DNA of 64,000 nucleotides, from assembly GCA_012845835.1 (NCBI GenBank), contig JABAKD010000012.1:13020195-13084194 (forward strand). Reading direction: 5' to 3'. Of the stretch, positions 1-10,865 are shown piece after piece. Numbering within the stretch: the stretch's first letter is position 1; every line of letters starts with the position of its first letter. The notes beneath the pieces were generated by a model that ran no database searches, was not told the origin of the DNA, and worked only from the letters and a program-made list of their open reading frames with translations. The translations under genes were made by a program, and so were the position numbers. Origin of the DNA: Undaria pinnatifida. Its lineage: Eukaryota > Sar > Phaeophyceae > Laminariales > Alariaceae.

Positions 1-475
1 CTTTTTTTTAAGGAGCCCGACGGGGGGAGGGGCTACTAAAACCAAGTGAACAAAAGCAGTTGTTAAAAAAGCAAAGCATGGTCTCGATTCGCACGGAAAT
101 CACAACAACGCTCCGACTTGTTTTCGTTTTGACCTTTCTATGTAGGAGTGTGGCTCCGTTTTCTCTTTTTTTTGGTGTGTTCTCCTGGCCTACAGTAGTA
201 GGTCATGTTACTGTTTATCGTGTTTTGCACTTTAATTTTTTGTCGTAATCAGTAGAGGTGTTAGTCGGCACGACTTAAGTCACCAACTAGTTATTAGTCT
301 GACTACTCGTATGGAGCCTCGGAAGAAAATTCACCTACATCATGCACAGCGCATGTCGTCCCTCTCCATGGAAACGCAAACACCCCTGTGATATAAAAAG
401 TACGAAATTCACCCACCAAATAAAGAGCTTAAATGTCCATCCTTCTGTCAGGTTCTCCTATCTATCCTAACGGCT
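1..475. repeat. Dispersed repeat fragments, no gene
   Basis: Bases 1-180 resemble 63180-63340 at the other end of the window: both hold a G-run followed by 'ggctRctaaaaccaagt', the string 'cacaacgctccga' and 'aggagtgtggctccgtttt'. Bases 258-312 (core gtcggcacgacttaagtc) recur on the opposite strand at about 11440-11512. These are two dispersed repeat families. No reading frame here has coding character. Confidence 0.6.
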
Positions 476-480
476 CTAGG
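476..480. repeat. Target-site duplication CTAGG (left copy)
   Basis: CTAGG directly precedes the 5' LTR. The same five bases follow the 3' LTR at 6029-6033. Five bases is the usual copia target-site length. Confidence 0.85.
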
Positions 481-880
481 TGTTGAGAAATAGGCAGTAT
501 GTACATAGCCTGTTGAGTCAATGCTTCGTAAGTTGCGGTTCAACTAATTACACCACATTATTATGAGTAACGGGATAATTAGGAGACCTTCCAGCAGTTC
601 TTGTAGTAAAAGAAGAGTTGAAGTAACAAGCTGTCGATAGACGTTGATGTAAGAGGCCATCAAAATTGAGGAACTGGAGTGTTTGCACAACCCCCACGTT
701 CACTCGTCAAACCGCATCTGAATTTGTGACAGTCCATCGTTCTAAGCCTTTGTTGCCCTCAAGCGGCCTTTTTTAAAGAGTCATCCATTCTTCACATCCT
801 CGACACGCAGCGTGTCTGCTCAGTCAGTTTAACAACTGACAGCGCCAATCTTAGCAGCGTACCATCGAATATTCTCAACA
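481..880 (+). repeat. 5' LTR of copia element
   Basis: The 400-bp LTR begins TGTTGAGAAA and ends ATTCTCAACA, giving the short terminal inverted repeat TGTTGAGAA/TTCTCAACA with canonical TG...CA ends. It aligns along its full length with 5625-6028. Confidence 0.95.
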
Positions 881-895
881 GGTTTCTGAGCCATG
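881..895 (+). promoter_or_regulatory. Putative primer-binding site
   Basis: GGTTTCTGAGCC starts immediately after the 5' LTR. It is the expected position and resembles the initiator-Met tRNA complement (TGGTATCAGAGC type) used by most copia elements, with several mismatches that fit general decay. Confidence 0.5.
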
Positions 896-1420
896 GATTT
901 TTCAGAGCGGCGCGCGCATCAAGAACCTTCGTGGACCCGGAGCAGGAGCAGCAGCTGGGGATTTCTACACAAAGATTCTCAGCTTTAGTTTGATTTTACA
1001 CAAAGCGCCTCAGCTTTAATTTGTTTTTTTCGACGATCCGTTGGGTTGGGAAATGTTCCATATGGTGTTTGTGTCCAATTGAACTCCTCAAACACTGAGG
1101 GACCACCGGCTAGTCAACAATCAAGTAATTTCACGAGTATGCATATTTTTAGGGCAAAGACATAGATGCTTGGTCGGGCTGTGCTAACGAATGCCTTCGA
1201 AGTCATTTTTTGGGGTGAGATACTGAGCTCCTCATGTTAGGAGCTCAGGGAATTTCTTAGAATATGCTTCACCCCTACCGTGGGAAGGCCCTCAGATCTG
1301 TTTGTTTTTTTCATTCTTTATTTTTCACAGTAAAGTGACCGAGACTCGAGTTCTTTCATCCAATCTATTCATGTACTGTTCGCTACAGGACCAGATCCGC
1401 TTTAGCGTCGAGTGGTCGCT

Positions 1421-2080
1421 ATGCAGAGCGTGGCGTCCAACAACACCCAGGCGGTCATCAAGAACTGCCACGTATTTGCCGGCAGGAACAAGGAGTCGTT
1501 TCAAGAATACAAGAGCAAGCTGCGCGTCTGCCTGTCTCTCTACAGCAAGGCCGTATTCGAAGTGTTTCAAGGCAAGGCCCAGACATCATCATCTATTCTG
1601 GGCAGCACTGACACCGCGACGTTTAATGCTGTCGTTGGGCACAAATGGTTACAGACGAATCAAGATCTCTGGAGTGTTTTACTTCTCACCACATCTAGCT
1701 CCGCCAACAACGCCATCAAGAGGTTCAAGGGGAAGTGGCCAGAACATGGATCGGGACATGGACAGCTGGGGTGGAAGGCTGTAACTGAGAAGTACAACGG
1801 CGACACTATGGAGGCCAGAAGGGCTTGCCACGGGAAAGTCGTTAACACGAAGATGGAGCCCGGGCGGGATCCGGACGACTTATTTTTCGTTCTGGACGAA
1901 TGCCGTGACCTCCTTGAGGAATTGGGGCAGAAAGTACACGACGAGAGGTACGAAGACATCGTTCTCCAAGCACGACCGCCCGAGTACGAGAGGGTACCAA
2001 CCGCCAGCTACGAAACACGAGACTTTGGGCTCGACGACATTCGACAAATGGTACACACTGTGTACGTCGACAACCTTTAG
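1421..2080 (+). pseudogene. gag: copia gag (nucleocapsid precursor), truncated by stops
   Basis: An open stretch of 219 codons from ATG 1421 to TAG 2078-2080 has the look of a copia Gag: a basic, helical N-terminal part with FAGRNKESFQEYKSKLR near the start, then a DDLFFVLDECRDLLEELGQ segment. In the same frame beyond the TAG, at about 2151-2200, lies a CCHC-like zinc knuckle (C-I-Y-C ... F-G-H-V-T-Q-D). It is interrupted by a TGA and lacks the last Cys. The element therefore once had a longer Gag carrying an RNA-binding knuckle, now split by two stops. Confidence 0.8.
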
Positions 2081-3318
2081 CGCTCCGTCAACGCTAAGCC
2101 GGTCGCAGGCCGCGGCATTGCCATACAGGCGGTGGGGCACACCAGCAGTGATGTGCGGTGCATCTACTGCAAATGATTCGGACACGTCACGCAAGACAGC
2201 GCCATTCTGCAGAAGGAGCACCGGTGTGGGCCCAATTCGGGGGGTCAGTAGCATCAGCGAAAACAGCACTTGCCTCGCTTTGGAAAAGCAGGATCAGGAG
2301 TCCCGAGGAGAGGGGGAGGTATACATCAATGGTGCTCTTTGTATAAGAGCGCTACGCATAGCGATGCGGGGTGCCGCACCCAGCATGGTGTAGGCAGTTC
2401 AAGTGCCGGTAACGACAACTATGCCGCTAACTACATCGACCACCCGATCTCGTTAACCGCAGTGGGAGCGCCGGCGGAGGAGGAAGCATTTTGGCCCTTC
2501 GGCCCCACGGATGAACCAGTCGACACCAGCGGGCTGTTCGGATCTTTCGGCGGCGTCAACGAAGAACAGACTGATGATATGCTATTTACGGTCGAGGAAA
2601 AATCGGCCGTGCGACTGGGACTCCGAGAGTACATCGTCGGGAGTTTGTCGGCTATGACCCGTGCTCTGGTGATGGTGAGTATTCTCTACTCTCTGTTGTT
2701 CTTGCTTAGCAACTCCCTTTATGCCCGAATGGTCAAGAACACCTATGGGCAGCCCGACGTCTTTGGGGGCATTACCAGTACGGAAGACGGGTTGGCCCTC
2801 ATGATCGGTCCCATCGCGAGGCCGCGGACAGGCTGCAGCAACAACTCCGTAAATGTACTGGAGGACAGCGGCGCGTCGGGACATTATTTGAACGACGCCA
2901 TCATCCCCGGACTTCGGGACAGACTGGAAGAGTACAAGCTCTTTGGCGTGCCACGAAAAATCTCAACCGCCGGGGGGGGAGGGGTTTCAATGGCACTGCG
3001 CAGGGAGTGTTCCGGGGCTACGTTGTCGACGATAAAGGGGGTAAATTCATCAGCAAGGAGTTCCAAAACTACTGCCTTGAGACGGGGGTGTCGCCCAAGT
3101 ACGCCAGCACCAACACGCCGCAGCAAACCAGCATGTCTGAACGCGTTGGAAGAACTCTTGCAGTTATGGTGCGATATATGTTTGCCGACACCGAGCTGCC
3201 AAATATGATGTGGGAAGAATTGATGTTCACGGCGGCGTTTCTGGGCAACAAGGCGCCACACTCTGCGATCGGCATCAGTCTCCGTACAAAATACCACACG
3301 GGACGGAGCCGGGTCTGA
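2081..3318 (+). pseudogene. pol: copia pol: protease and partial integrase, internally deleted
   Basis: One frame (2270-3208) carries a second Cys/His cluster near 2324-2372 (W-C-S-L ... THSDAGC) and, at 2861-2875, the retropepsin motif D-S-G-A followed by SGHYLND. Near 2990 this is cut short. From 3007, in another frame, the distal integrase core begins: D-D-K-G-G-K-F-I-S-K-E-F and, near 3110-3150, TNTPQQTSMSERVGRT, matching the second Asp and the Glu of the DDE triad. The protease C-terminus, the zinc-binding HHCC domain and the first catalytic Asp are missing, so a deletion fused protease to mid-integrase. Confidence 0.85.
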
Positions 3319-3380
3319 TATTTTTTGAGTAATCGGTGCCCGGGCCTTTGTGCGTATTGAGACGTACTCCGAAAAGCTTG

Positions 3381-3450
3381 AACTTAAGGCGGTGGAAGGT
3401 CAAGGCGGTGGAAGGGCAAGGCGGTGGAAGGGCAAGGCGGTGGAAGGGCA
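3381..3450 (+). repeat. 16-bp minisatellite inside copia pol
   Basis: About four tandem copies of AAGGCGGTGGAAGGGC lie between integrase core and integrase C-terminal remnants. Sixteen is not a multiple of three, so each unit gain or loss shifts frame. Confidence 0.85.
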
Positions 3451-3640
3451 ACTGGTTGGGTACAGCAACAACAGCAAGGGCTATCGAGTGTACAACCCCG
3501 ACGCCCGGCGAATCCTGGAGAGCCGGAACGTCATCTTCATCGAGACACCATCGCGCCTATTCCCGCCACCTTCGGAAGAAACTTCGCATCGGGTTATTCC
3601 GCCAAGCAACGGCAGGGACGACCATAACTAAATAACAGAC
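3451..3640 (+). pseudogene. pol: copia integrase C-terminal (GKGY-type) remnant
   Basis: The frame reads GYSNNSKGYRVYNP then ARRILESRNVIFIE. This is the typical copia segment just downstream of the integrase core, where a 'G-Y...K-G-Y-R' block precedes 'SRNVxFxE'. It ends near the TAA at 3629-3631. Bases 3641-4240 hold no recognisable domain and are probably decayed linker. Confidence 0.75.
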
Positions 3641-4240
3641 GACGACTTTCTGCACGAGCGATTACACTTCTGTGTTGGAACCGATTCCCGGTGCTTCAAC
3701 TGACTACATCGCCGTGGGCGGGCTCTCAGGCAATCCACCGGTGGCTGAACTGTTGGATCACATCAGCGAGATCACTAGGAGGGACACAGTGGACGGAGGA
3801 GCTGCAGGACCACCGCAAGAAAGGCGACCCCCGGGGGAAAGTCTACCAACGGATTTTCGCAGGGTACTGTTCTCGAAACACAGTAGCATGCGGTGTCACC
3901 CGCGGGAGCGTCCCTGGAAGCACCACCGGCTGGATCACAGCCGCTTCAACAACGGGGACATTCGCGTTTAGAAGCGACCCCTGCGGTTACGCGTGCCGGC
4001 ACGGCAGCAATGTTGTTCGTGAGGCGTAACGCTCACAAACGTTCAGATTTTTATCACCTAGCGTCGATCGCCACCGGGCCTGTAATGTTTGAGCTCCGTC
4101 GGCTGGGGTTCTATACCTAAGAAACCCTGCCGGATATCGGAGCAGACTCTGCCGTTGAATACGCCTACGCCGCGACGACCATTCAAAGCTGTTCGGCCGG
4201 GGAGAATGCGGAAACAACTCCAAACATCTTTAAAGAGGCC

Positions 4241-5177
4241 ATGACTCTACCGGCTAAAGCGCAGTGGAAAGCGTGCTCGGAGAAAGAAATGGCAACCCGA
4301 AAAAATGACAATGTCTACACCCTCCTGCCTGCGGTCTCTGTTCCCGCGGGACACAATATTATCGGCAGTAGATGGGTTTACAAGGTCAAGGCGGACAACT
4401 CACGCAAGGGACGCGTTGTTGTACTAGGATGGGGGCAATTGGCGGGAATTGGTCGCGGCAGCACGTTTGTTCCCGTCTGCAGGCTCCAGAGCATCTGTAT
4501 GGTGCTGCCAATAGCGGCGAAGTACAATCTGGAGTGTTGGCAGCTAGACTACAACATCACGTTTCTGAACGCCGATGTCACAGAGGAAGTTTACGTCAAG
4601 ATGACACCCAGATACGAGCAATTCGACAAAAACGGAGTCCCGCTTGTAGTGAGGCTTTTTTAAAAGCCTGTACCGCCAGAGCCCGACGAACCGGTGGAAC
4701 ACGATTGACAAACATCTGGTGGAAACTGGCTTCAAAAGTCTCAAGTCGGACCCGTGCGTCTACACCTTCTCGGGGTGCGGCGCCATTGATATCCTGACCT
4801 TGTATGTCGACGACGTTCTCTTACTCGGAAAAAGTGTCCAAGGGCTATGGCGGGCCATGCAGAAGCTCATGAGTCGTTTCTCAATGACGGACATGGGCGA
4901 CGCGTCACTCGTGCTCGGGATGGGTGTTACCCGTGCCCGCGAGAAGGGGACGGTGACCATCACCCAGGAGAAATCCAATTCCGAGATGGGAGAAATATTC
5001 CAATTCCTTGCTGGAGCGGTACGGCATGTCAAACTGCAAATCAACGTACACGCCTGGCGTTGGAAAAGAGCTGTCGCCGGACCAGCCGAAGGAGAGGCTT
5101 CTAAGTTAGGAGAAAAAACAGCGTTTTCAGGCCATCACGGGCATCGTAATGTACCATGGATAAGTAACTCGCTATGA
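4241..5177 (+). pseudogene. pol: copia reverse transcriptase, frameshifted
   Basis: 4241-4663 encodes the start of copia RT: W-K-A-C-S-E-K-E-M near the N-terminus, then GSRWVYKVK, VCRLQSICMVLPIAAKYNL and LDYNITFLNADVTEEVYVKM, where the usual catalytic 'xDVxTAFLNG' context is altered. A shift at the T-run near 4654-4660 moves the frame. The remainder follows at 4664-5177 with the catalytic YVDD box at 4803-4814 and MTDMGDASLVLGM further on. The shift and altered motifs make it inactive. Confidence 0.85.
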
Positions 5178-5224
5178 CGTATTATTCGCGGTCAACCAAC
5201 TGACAAGGACCGTCGAAAACGCAC

Positions 5225-5455
5225 ATGGCGGCAGCCAAACATCTACTTTGCTCCCTGGCCGGAACGGTGGATTTAGCCATCACGTACAAGCAAGGTGGCT
5301 TCAAGGTGACTGCATTATCCTATGCAAACTGGGGAAATAGCCCGGACAACGGCAAGTCGATGTGTCTGTATTTGCTATTTTTTCATGGGAATGGGGGAGT
5401 TACACTGCACAAGCTATATAGTTTTGTTTACAGTATCAGTGTTCTAGTGAAGTAG
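5225..5455 (+). pseudogene. pol: copia RNase H remnant
   Basis: The peptide A-A-A-K-H-L-L-C-S-L-A-G-T followed by L-A-I-T-Y and Y-A-N-W-G-N-S-P-D-N-G-K-S-M matches the tether and first motif of copia RNase H (the family has 'DADWAGDxxTRRS' here). The first acidic residues are gone (ANWG), and no full domain follows before the stop. Confidence 0.75.
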
Positions 5456-5459
5456 CGTT

Positions 5460-5575
5460 GCTTCCAACAAGTGCTGGTGACCGTTGGCCATGATCGATAC
5501 TTTAGTAATGTTATATCGCTTCCAACAAGTGCCGGTGGCCGTTAGCCATGATCAGGACTTTAACAATGTTCTATC
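5460..5575 (+). repeat. 58-bp tandem duplication upstream of the 3' LTR
   Basis: Two units beginning GCTTCCAACAAGTGC at 5460 and 5518 differ by a few substitutions. They lie in the untranslated tail of the retrotransposon. Confidence 0.8.
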
Positions 5576-5614
5576 GCCCTGGGACACTCACCGTTGATGC
5601 ATTGCGACTTGCAT

Positions 5615-5624
5615 TGAGGGGGGG
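5615..5624 (+). promoter_or_regulatory. Polypurine tract of copia element
   Basis: GAGGGGGGG directly abuts the 3' LTR start TGTTAAGAAA, the position of the plus-strand primer in LTR elements. Confidence 0.75.
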
Positions 5625-6028
5625 TGTTAAGAAATGGGCAGTATGTACATAGCCTATAGAGTCAATGCTTCGTACGTTACGGTTCAACTAATTACACCGC
5701 AGTATGAGTAACGGGATAACTAGGAGACCTTTCAGCAGTTCTTATAGTAAAATAGTTGATGTAACAAGCTATCGATAGACGTTGATGTAAGAGGCCATCA
5801 AGATTAAGGAACAGGAGTGGTTGCACGCCCCCCACGTTCACTTGTCGAACCGCATCTGAACTTATTACCGTTCATCATCCTAGGCCTTTGCTGCCCTCAA
5901 GCGGCCTTTTTTCAAGAGTCATCCATTCTTCACATCCTCGACACACAGCGTCTCTGCTTAGTCAGTTTAACAACTGACGCGCCAATCTTTGCAGCCTACT
6001 GCAGGAATATTAATGAATATTCTTAAAA
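5625..6028 (+). repeat. 3' LTR of copia element
   Basis: Aligns with 481-880 throughout (for example gcagtatgtacatagcct and gtaacaagct.tcgatagac). Its terminus reads ATTCTTAAAA, so the canonical CA end has mutated. CTAGG at 6029-6033 completes the target duplication. Confidence 0.93.
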
Positions 6029-6413
6029 CTAGGTTTTCGTGACCCACGGTGTAGTGTGTACGAGGTCAAGCAACGAAAACATGTTCCCGAAAAAAAAGGA
6101 ACGGGGGTGTGTATTTCTACCCGACAGATGCTACCAATAGTATACGGTGAAGGTGTCGTACCCTTTTTCCTTCTGAGGGTGTTTGCTTGAACAGCTCTAT
6201 ACTAATAATACCTCAATCGAGAGAACGATTTGGACTAAAAGGATATTTCAACCCGATGAACGAATCCGTTGCCTAGTTATACTTCAAACATATTCAGATA
6301 GAACAACTCAACGACATTCAGACGATTGTGAGCTAAGTAAGCATCCCCGTCATTCACGAAAAATATTCTTCCCCGCAAGTGCGACCTCTATTGCAACACG
6401 TGTCTCATCCACC

Positions 6414-6724
6414 GCATGGTTTATCGTTCCTCCCTATGTTAACAAACAATGGGTGTCCGAACTAGCTCTTGTGACCTTCGGACACAAACGTATGATGTCG
6501 GAGATGCCATCACCTGGCTCGCAAAGTGCTTGACGTAGGTGTAGTAGATCTCTCTTTGCGTCGCGGTCTTGCATGGTTTATCGTTCCTCCCTATGTTAAC
6601 AATGGGTGTCCGAACTAGCTCTTGTGACCTTCGGACACAAACGTATGATGTCGGAGATGCCCTCACCTGGCTCGCAAAGTGCTTGACGTAGGTGTAGTAG
6701 ATCTCTCTTTGCGTCGCGGTCTTG
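6414..6724 (+). repeat. Tandem duplication, two ~155-bp units
   Basis: Units start GCATGGTTTATCGTTCC at 6414 and 6571 and run to GTCGCGGTCTTG. They differ by a 4-base indel (acaaacaatg versus acaatg) and rare substitutions, so the duplication is young. Confidence 0.9.
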
Positions 6725-6726
6725 CG

Positions 6727-7035
6727 GGTCTCCAGAAGTCTCATCGAGAAGCTCAACACGCACAGGATGCTGAACGGGGGCCGGGTACAAACCGAACAAA
6801 AAAATCAGGGGTTAAAGGCGGCCATGGGCGTATTGCGTGTCTCCAGGAGAGTCTTAACGGGAAGCTCAACATGCGCACAGGACACTGCAGACAGGAGAGA
6901 GGGCACAAACCGAGAAAGCGTGGGGTTCAATCCAGCCATGACCGTTTTAGGGGGCTTTAGGAGAGTCTCAGCGAGAAGAAAAACACATACAGGATGCTGC
7001 AGAGACAGGAGGGGTTACAAGGAAACGGATACGTG
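6727..7035 (+). repeat. Degenerate ~115-bp tandem repeat, three units
   Basis: Units start near 6727, 6838 and 6953. Each contains CTCCAGaAGTCTcAtCGaGAAG-like text, an 'acacacAGGAtGCTG' segment and a GGGTTAcAA segment. They are much more diverged than the adjoining duplication. Confidence 0.65.
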
Positions 7036-8054
7036 GAGGGAAAGCAAGACAGGGGTTACAAAAGGAGCAGTACGAAAGGAAGCGGGTTAATTCCGACCAA
7101 TGGTTGAATTTGGGACAAACCTTGAGACGCGTGATACGATAGAGGTAGCAATATTCTACTGACGGAAATACGTTCGCGTGACGGGGGTCTTTGACACCAA
7201 GTCGTCGGTATTTTGTTCTTTTGTTTTCGCAATATTTTCGTGGTATACCTGACGAACTGTAGTCCATGTCGTTGCTCTTCGGATATCACTTATGGTCTTC
7301 CTCGAAAACGCTTGTGGGTGGAGTATAGAGTAGTTTGTCGCGTTTATAAATCCTCAGAAAAGAAGGTCAAACCTCTACTGTACCATTAATAACATGTAAA
7401 AGAGCTCCTCAAGCGACGACCAACCCCCAAACCAAACGTTGCACCTCACCGTAGCGAGTGTGTTTCAAGCCTTCCCTGCCCAGACTGGGTGTTTATTATG
7501 TTGTTGGCGGGCTCATAGTTTACCTTGTATAGCTCACACAGGCATTGATAGACCTGGCGATCTCGCACTCCCCTGCGCCTTCCGCCGGGAGCACTAGCCG
7601 TCTTGCCACGGTCCTGGGCACAGAGACGAAAAAGGGAGGGGGGGGAGGGGGTCGGATTTGGGCGTATTGGCCGGAGATGTTGAGGAGGGGCATGCAAGAC
7701 CATAGAGCTCTTACAGCGCACCGCATCGAGAAGGTTCAACCCGATGGCCCAGAAAGTACAACGAACACTGGAGCAGGACACGAACAACGGTATTCCAACG
7801 TTTTTTGGGTAGTGCAGTATTAGTAATTACTTCCACCCGTAATATTCAAGGCGGCTATGGTGGTTGAGGGAGGCACCCCCATTTCTCCTCTCATGTTGAG
7901 ACCACTCGCGCGCGTGGCTCAGCATCTCGCTCGAAAAAGGATGAAACGCATAACTTGTTGGAGCAGCGAAAATCACACTTCAGTAGAGATGCATGCAACT
8001 AAACAGTCATCCCACGGTACGGGTTGTACGTTTTCGGCCAAACGTTTTTTGCCA

Positions 8055-8250
8055 GTTGAGCTCCTGAAGTGAGGAACTACTCGTTAGTGTGGTACTTTGG
8101 CGAGTACATGTATTCCGTAGTACTAGCGCACAAAAGTGTTGGTCGGATCGCGCGAATAACGCCTTCGAAGTCATGTTCCGGGTGAGGTATTGATCTCCTC
8201 ATGTTAGGAGCTCAAGAAACATTCACTGCACCCCTACCGTGAGATGACTC
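8055..8250 (+). mobile_element. MITE-like repeat, hairpin superfamily (copy)
   Basis: Contains the shared string tcgaagtcatgttccgggtgag, the palindrome GAT-CTCCTCATGTTAGGAGCTC and the end CACCCCTACCGTGAGATGACTC. Further copies are at about 1075-1290 (inside the copia leader), 41795-41983 and 57995-58221. No coding capacity. Confidence 0.7.
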
Positions 8251-8968
8251 TAAAACGGAAAGCACATCGGTAGCCACTCGCGCGCGTGGCCCTGTTTCTC
8301 TGAAAAAAGAGGTCCTAAAAGTGACCTTCCCACCGCAGCATCGGTCTATGACTTCACCAGTACATCAAGAGCCCCATGAGCCTGAAACCTCTGGATCAAC
8401 AGGTGCGACCCTTCACTGTATCACGCGTACCTCTCTTCCGGTGTCCTTGGTCTCCTAAGCTAACGAGAAAAGGTGTTTGTGGAGAAACGAGACGGGCGGA
8501 CGCACTCGCCAACACAGGAAGCCAACATGCTGCCACCACCAACTCTCGGCGTCGTCAGATGTTGGCATTGTGTGCAACTCCATGCTGTGCTGATGCCAAC
8601 GCTGCGGAAGGACGGGCGTCAATATGCTCTCCCCTCACTTCGCTACCGAGTTTAGACCACCCGTGCGAGTAACTCTGCACCTGACTCATAAACCGGCTAA
8701 AATAATTCCGTACGTACTACGGTAGAGCTGCACCATATGTTTTCTGAAGCTCTTCTCACATGAGGAGGAGCTCTATGCCTCTCACCCAGAAAACGTTTTC
8801 TTTTATATTATCCTGAAAGTGCAGCCCAATGACCAAACCTATGGCCTACATATACAAAAAATCAGAATGTGCACAAACAAGAATGTCATTCCGACGGTTT
8901 TGGGTTTAGGGGTCCCCGTCTTGCAGAAGAAAAAAACAGATGGCTGAAAAGTGCTACATATATCGTAG

Positions 8969-9382
8969 CACGGGTTTTATAGTTTCCGCGCACAGACTGT
9001 CTAACATCACCCTGTTGACCCTTATAGCTACGCTGTAGTTGCAAGGGGAGTCGCCGACCTATATCCTTGATGAGGGCACACAACCCGTAATACGCGCGAT
9101 CGGAGTATCACACACAGCTTGCAAAGATGAGTTTCGACAAAATCTTCGATCTCACAGCTGAAGTGTATTTTAGTTTTTATAATATATCGTAGCACGTCTA
9201 ATATATACTCCGGAGTATACATTAAAAGGGAAAAAATACGCTTCATTGAATCAGCTGTGAGATCGACCAAAAAGGTTTTCGATCAAAACTCAGCTTTGCA
9301 AGGTGCGTGTGATACTTCGATCGCGCATGTTACGGGGAGTGTATACCCTCGGGAAGGATACGGGTCGGCGACTCCCCTGCTA
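8969..9382. mobile_element. TIR element (MITE) with ~130-bp inverted ends
   Basis: Left arm 9044-9165 (GGGGAGTCGCCGACC ... ATCACACACAGCTTGCAAAG ... TCGATCTCACAGCTGA) is the inverse of right arm 9247-9380 (TCAGCTGTGAGATCGA ... AGCTTTGCAAGGTGCGTGTGAT ... GGTCGGCGACTCCCC). A near-identical copy of the left half (8969-9170) lies at 41574-41772. Short related pieces occur near 37725-37800 and 56740-56800. Non-coding. Confidence 0.75.
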
Positions 9383-10639
9383 ATGCCAGGGCCAACAGGA
9401 CTAAGACGTTCAACCTTGTTCTGTGCACGGAAACTGTATAACCCGCATCGAGGAGGGCAACACCAGACATCTGTGGAATTCAATATGTATGAAAAAATAA
9501 TTGTTATACGTAGTGTGATTTAGCTTTTGGAGTGGGCTACTTGGGTGTGGAGTTCGTAGAGCTCGTACGCAAGTTCCTGTGTACTCCCTGTATATGTGAC
9601 ACGCCAGCGGAGGTCCAGCCCAGGCCTGATGCTCGGGTTGTTAGTGCTGTCGAGTCATGATAGATCATGCGGTGGACGTCGAGATCGCTACTGTTCCGAG
9701 GTGTTCTCTCTTCTGCCCTTGATGTAACGCAAAGAAAGGCACACTCACACACTTTTATTGATCGAATGAAGATCGACGAACGAAATCTGGCGTTCGGCAT
9801 CAGGCGTCGGGCTGTTCGAGCGCCCATCTCACACGCTACCAGGGAATACATAGGCTAAAGGGTGAATTCAAAACGCCAGACCCCTGCACTCCCTCAGATG
9901 GAAGCTCTTATGTCAATACTGAATGATCAAAAGTGCGTGTCGCCGAACAGCAGATTGTTTTTGCTAATCCAGAGAGCCTCCGAGGTCATTTTCGGGCGGA
10001 GCACCAACAGGCCACAAATGTTAGCTCACCTGTGTAAAGGTGTTGGGGAAAGTCGGCATATATATTGTAAAAACCACGGAACGACTTCCTCCATAATTCA
10101 AGAAAAATATAATGTTTGAATGTTTATCTGGACTGCAGCAAACGAGTAATTCCCGGATGGGTGGGTCGACTCCCCCGAAGAGTCGACGATATATACGATG
10201 GCGCAGCATAACAACAACCACTCCAATATCTGTACATACCGAGAAACTGAAAAGTACATAGCAGTGGGACAACTGAAAAGTACATAGCAGTGGGATAGGC
10301 ACTCGCGCTAGTGGCTCCGAGCCGCAGTGTAAACTTGGTCCATGATGGCGACCAGTAAAATTGTACCGTGTAGACTTGTTCCCAAATTTTGACGCACCGT
10401 GCCCGGAAAGTTGCTCCCTCTCGAAGGTTGTCATCGGCTTCCTCCCTCACGATGTCGTCGTACACTCCGTCTTCGCCCCTTCAGAGTTGAGAGTGCAACA
10501 ACATGCAACAGTAGGTTATTATCCCATTGAGGTGCATGCTTGTTGACTCATTCATGCTAGGCTATGATAGGCGAGCACTCTAACTTTTCAGATGCGCCTC
10601 ATTTGAACATGTCCGTATCAAACCCCGAAACTGATGACT

Positions 10640-10865
10640 TGTGCTACGCCACGGGTAGCACTTTTTGGCCTTTCCTTTTACTGAGATGACGGGGCTGCTA
10701 AACACAAAATTGTCGGAATGCCATTCTTGCTTTGCAACATGTTTTTTTCGCATGCATGCCTCCGCCATGTGGACTTGGTTATCGGGATGCACTTTCAGCT
10801 TAATAAAATCCATTTTAGGGGTGAGGCGTGCAGCTCCTCAATTAAGGAGAGCCTTATACAAACAA
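10640..10865 (+). mobile_element. MITE superfamily copy
   Basis: Carries the family landmarks in order: TGACGGGGCTgCTaAAC, AAAATTGTCGGAATGcC, a GGGTGAGGCG segment and CAGCTCCTCAATTAAGGAG. Edges are eroded. Confidence 0.6.

Larger units (their letters stand above)
481..6028 (+). mobile_element. Degenerate full-length Ty1/copia LTR retrotransposon
   Basis: Two direct LTRs (481-880 and 5625-6028) flank an internal region with gag, aspartic protease, integrase, reverse transcriptase and RNase H remnants in copia order (integrase before RT). The 5-bp target duplication CTAGG sits at 476-480 and 6029-6033. A polypurine tract precedes the 3' LTR. The 5,548-bp element is close to normal copia length, but the coding region has in-frame stops, frameshifts and an internal deletion spanning the end of protease and the start of integrase, so it cannot be autonomous. 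The LTRs differ by many substitutions and small indels, so the insertion is not recent. Confidence 0.95.
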
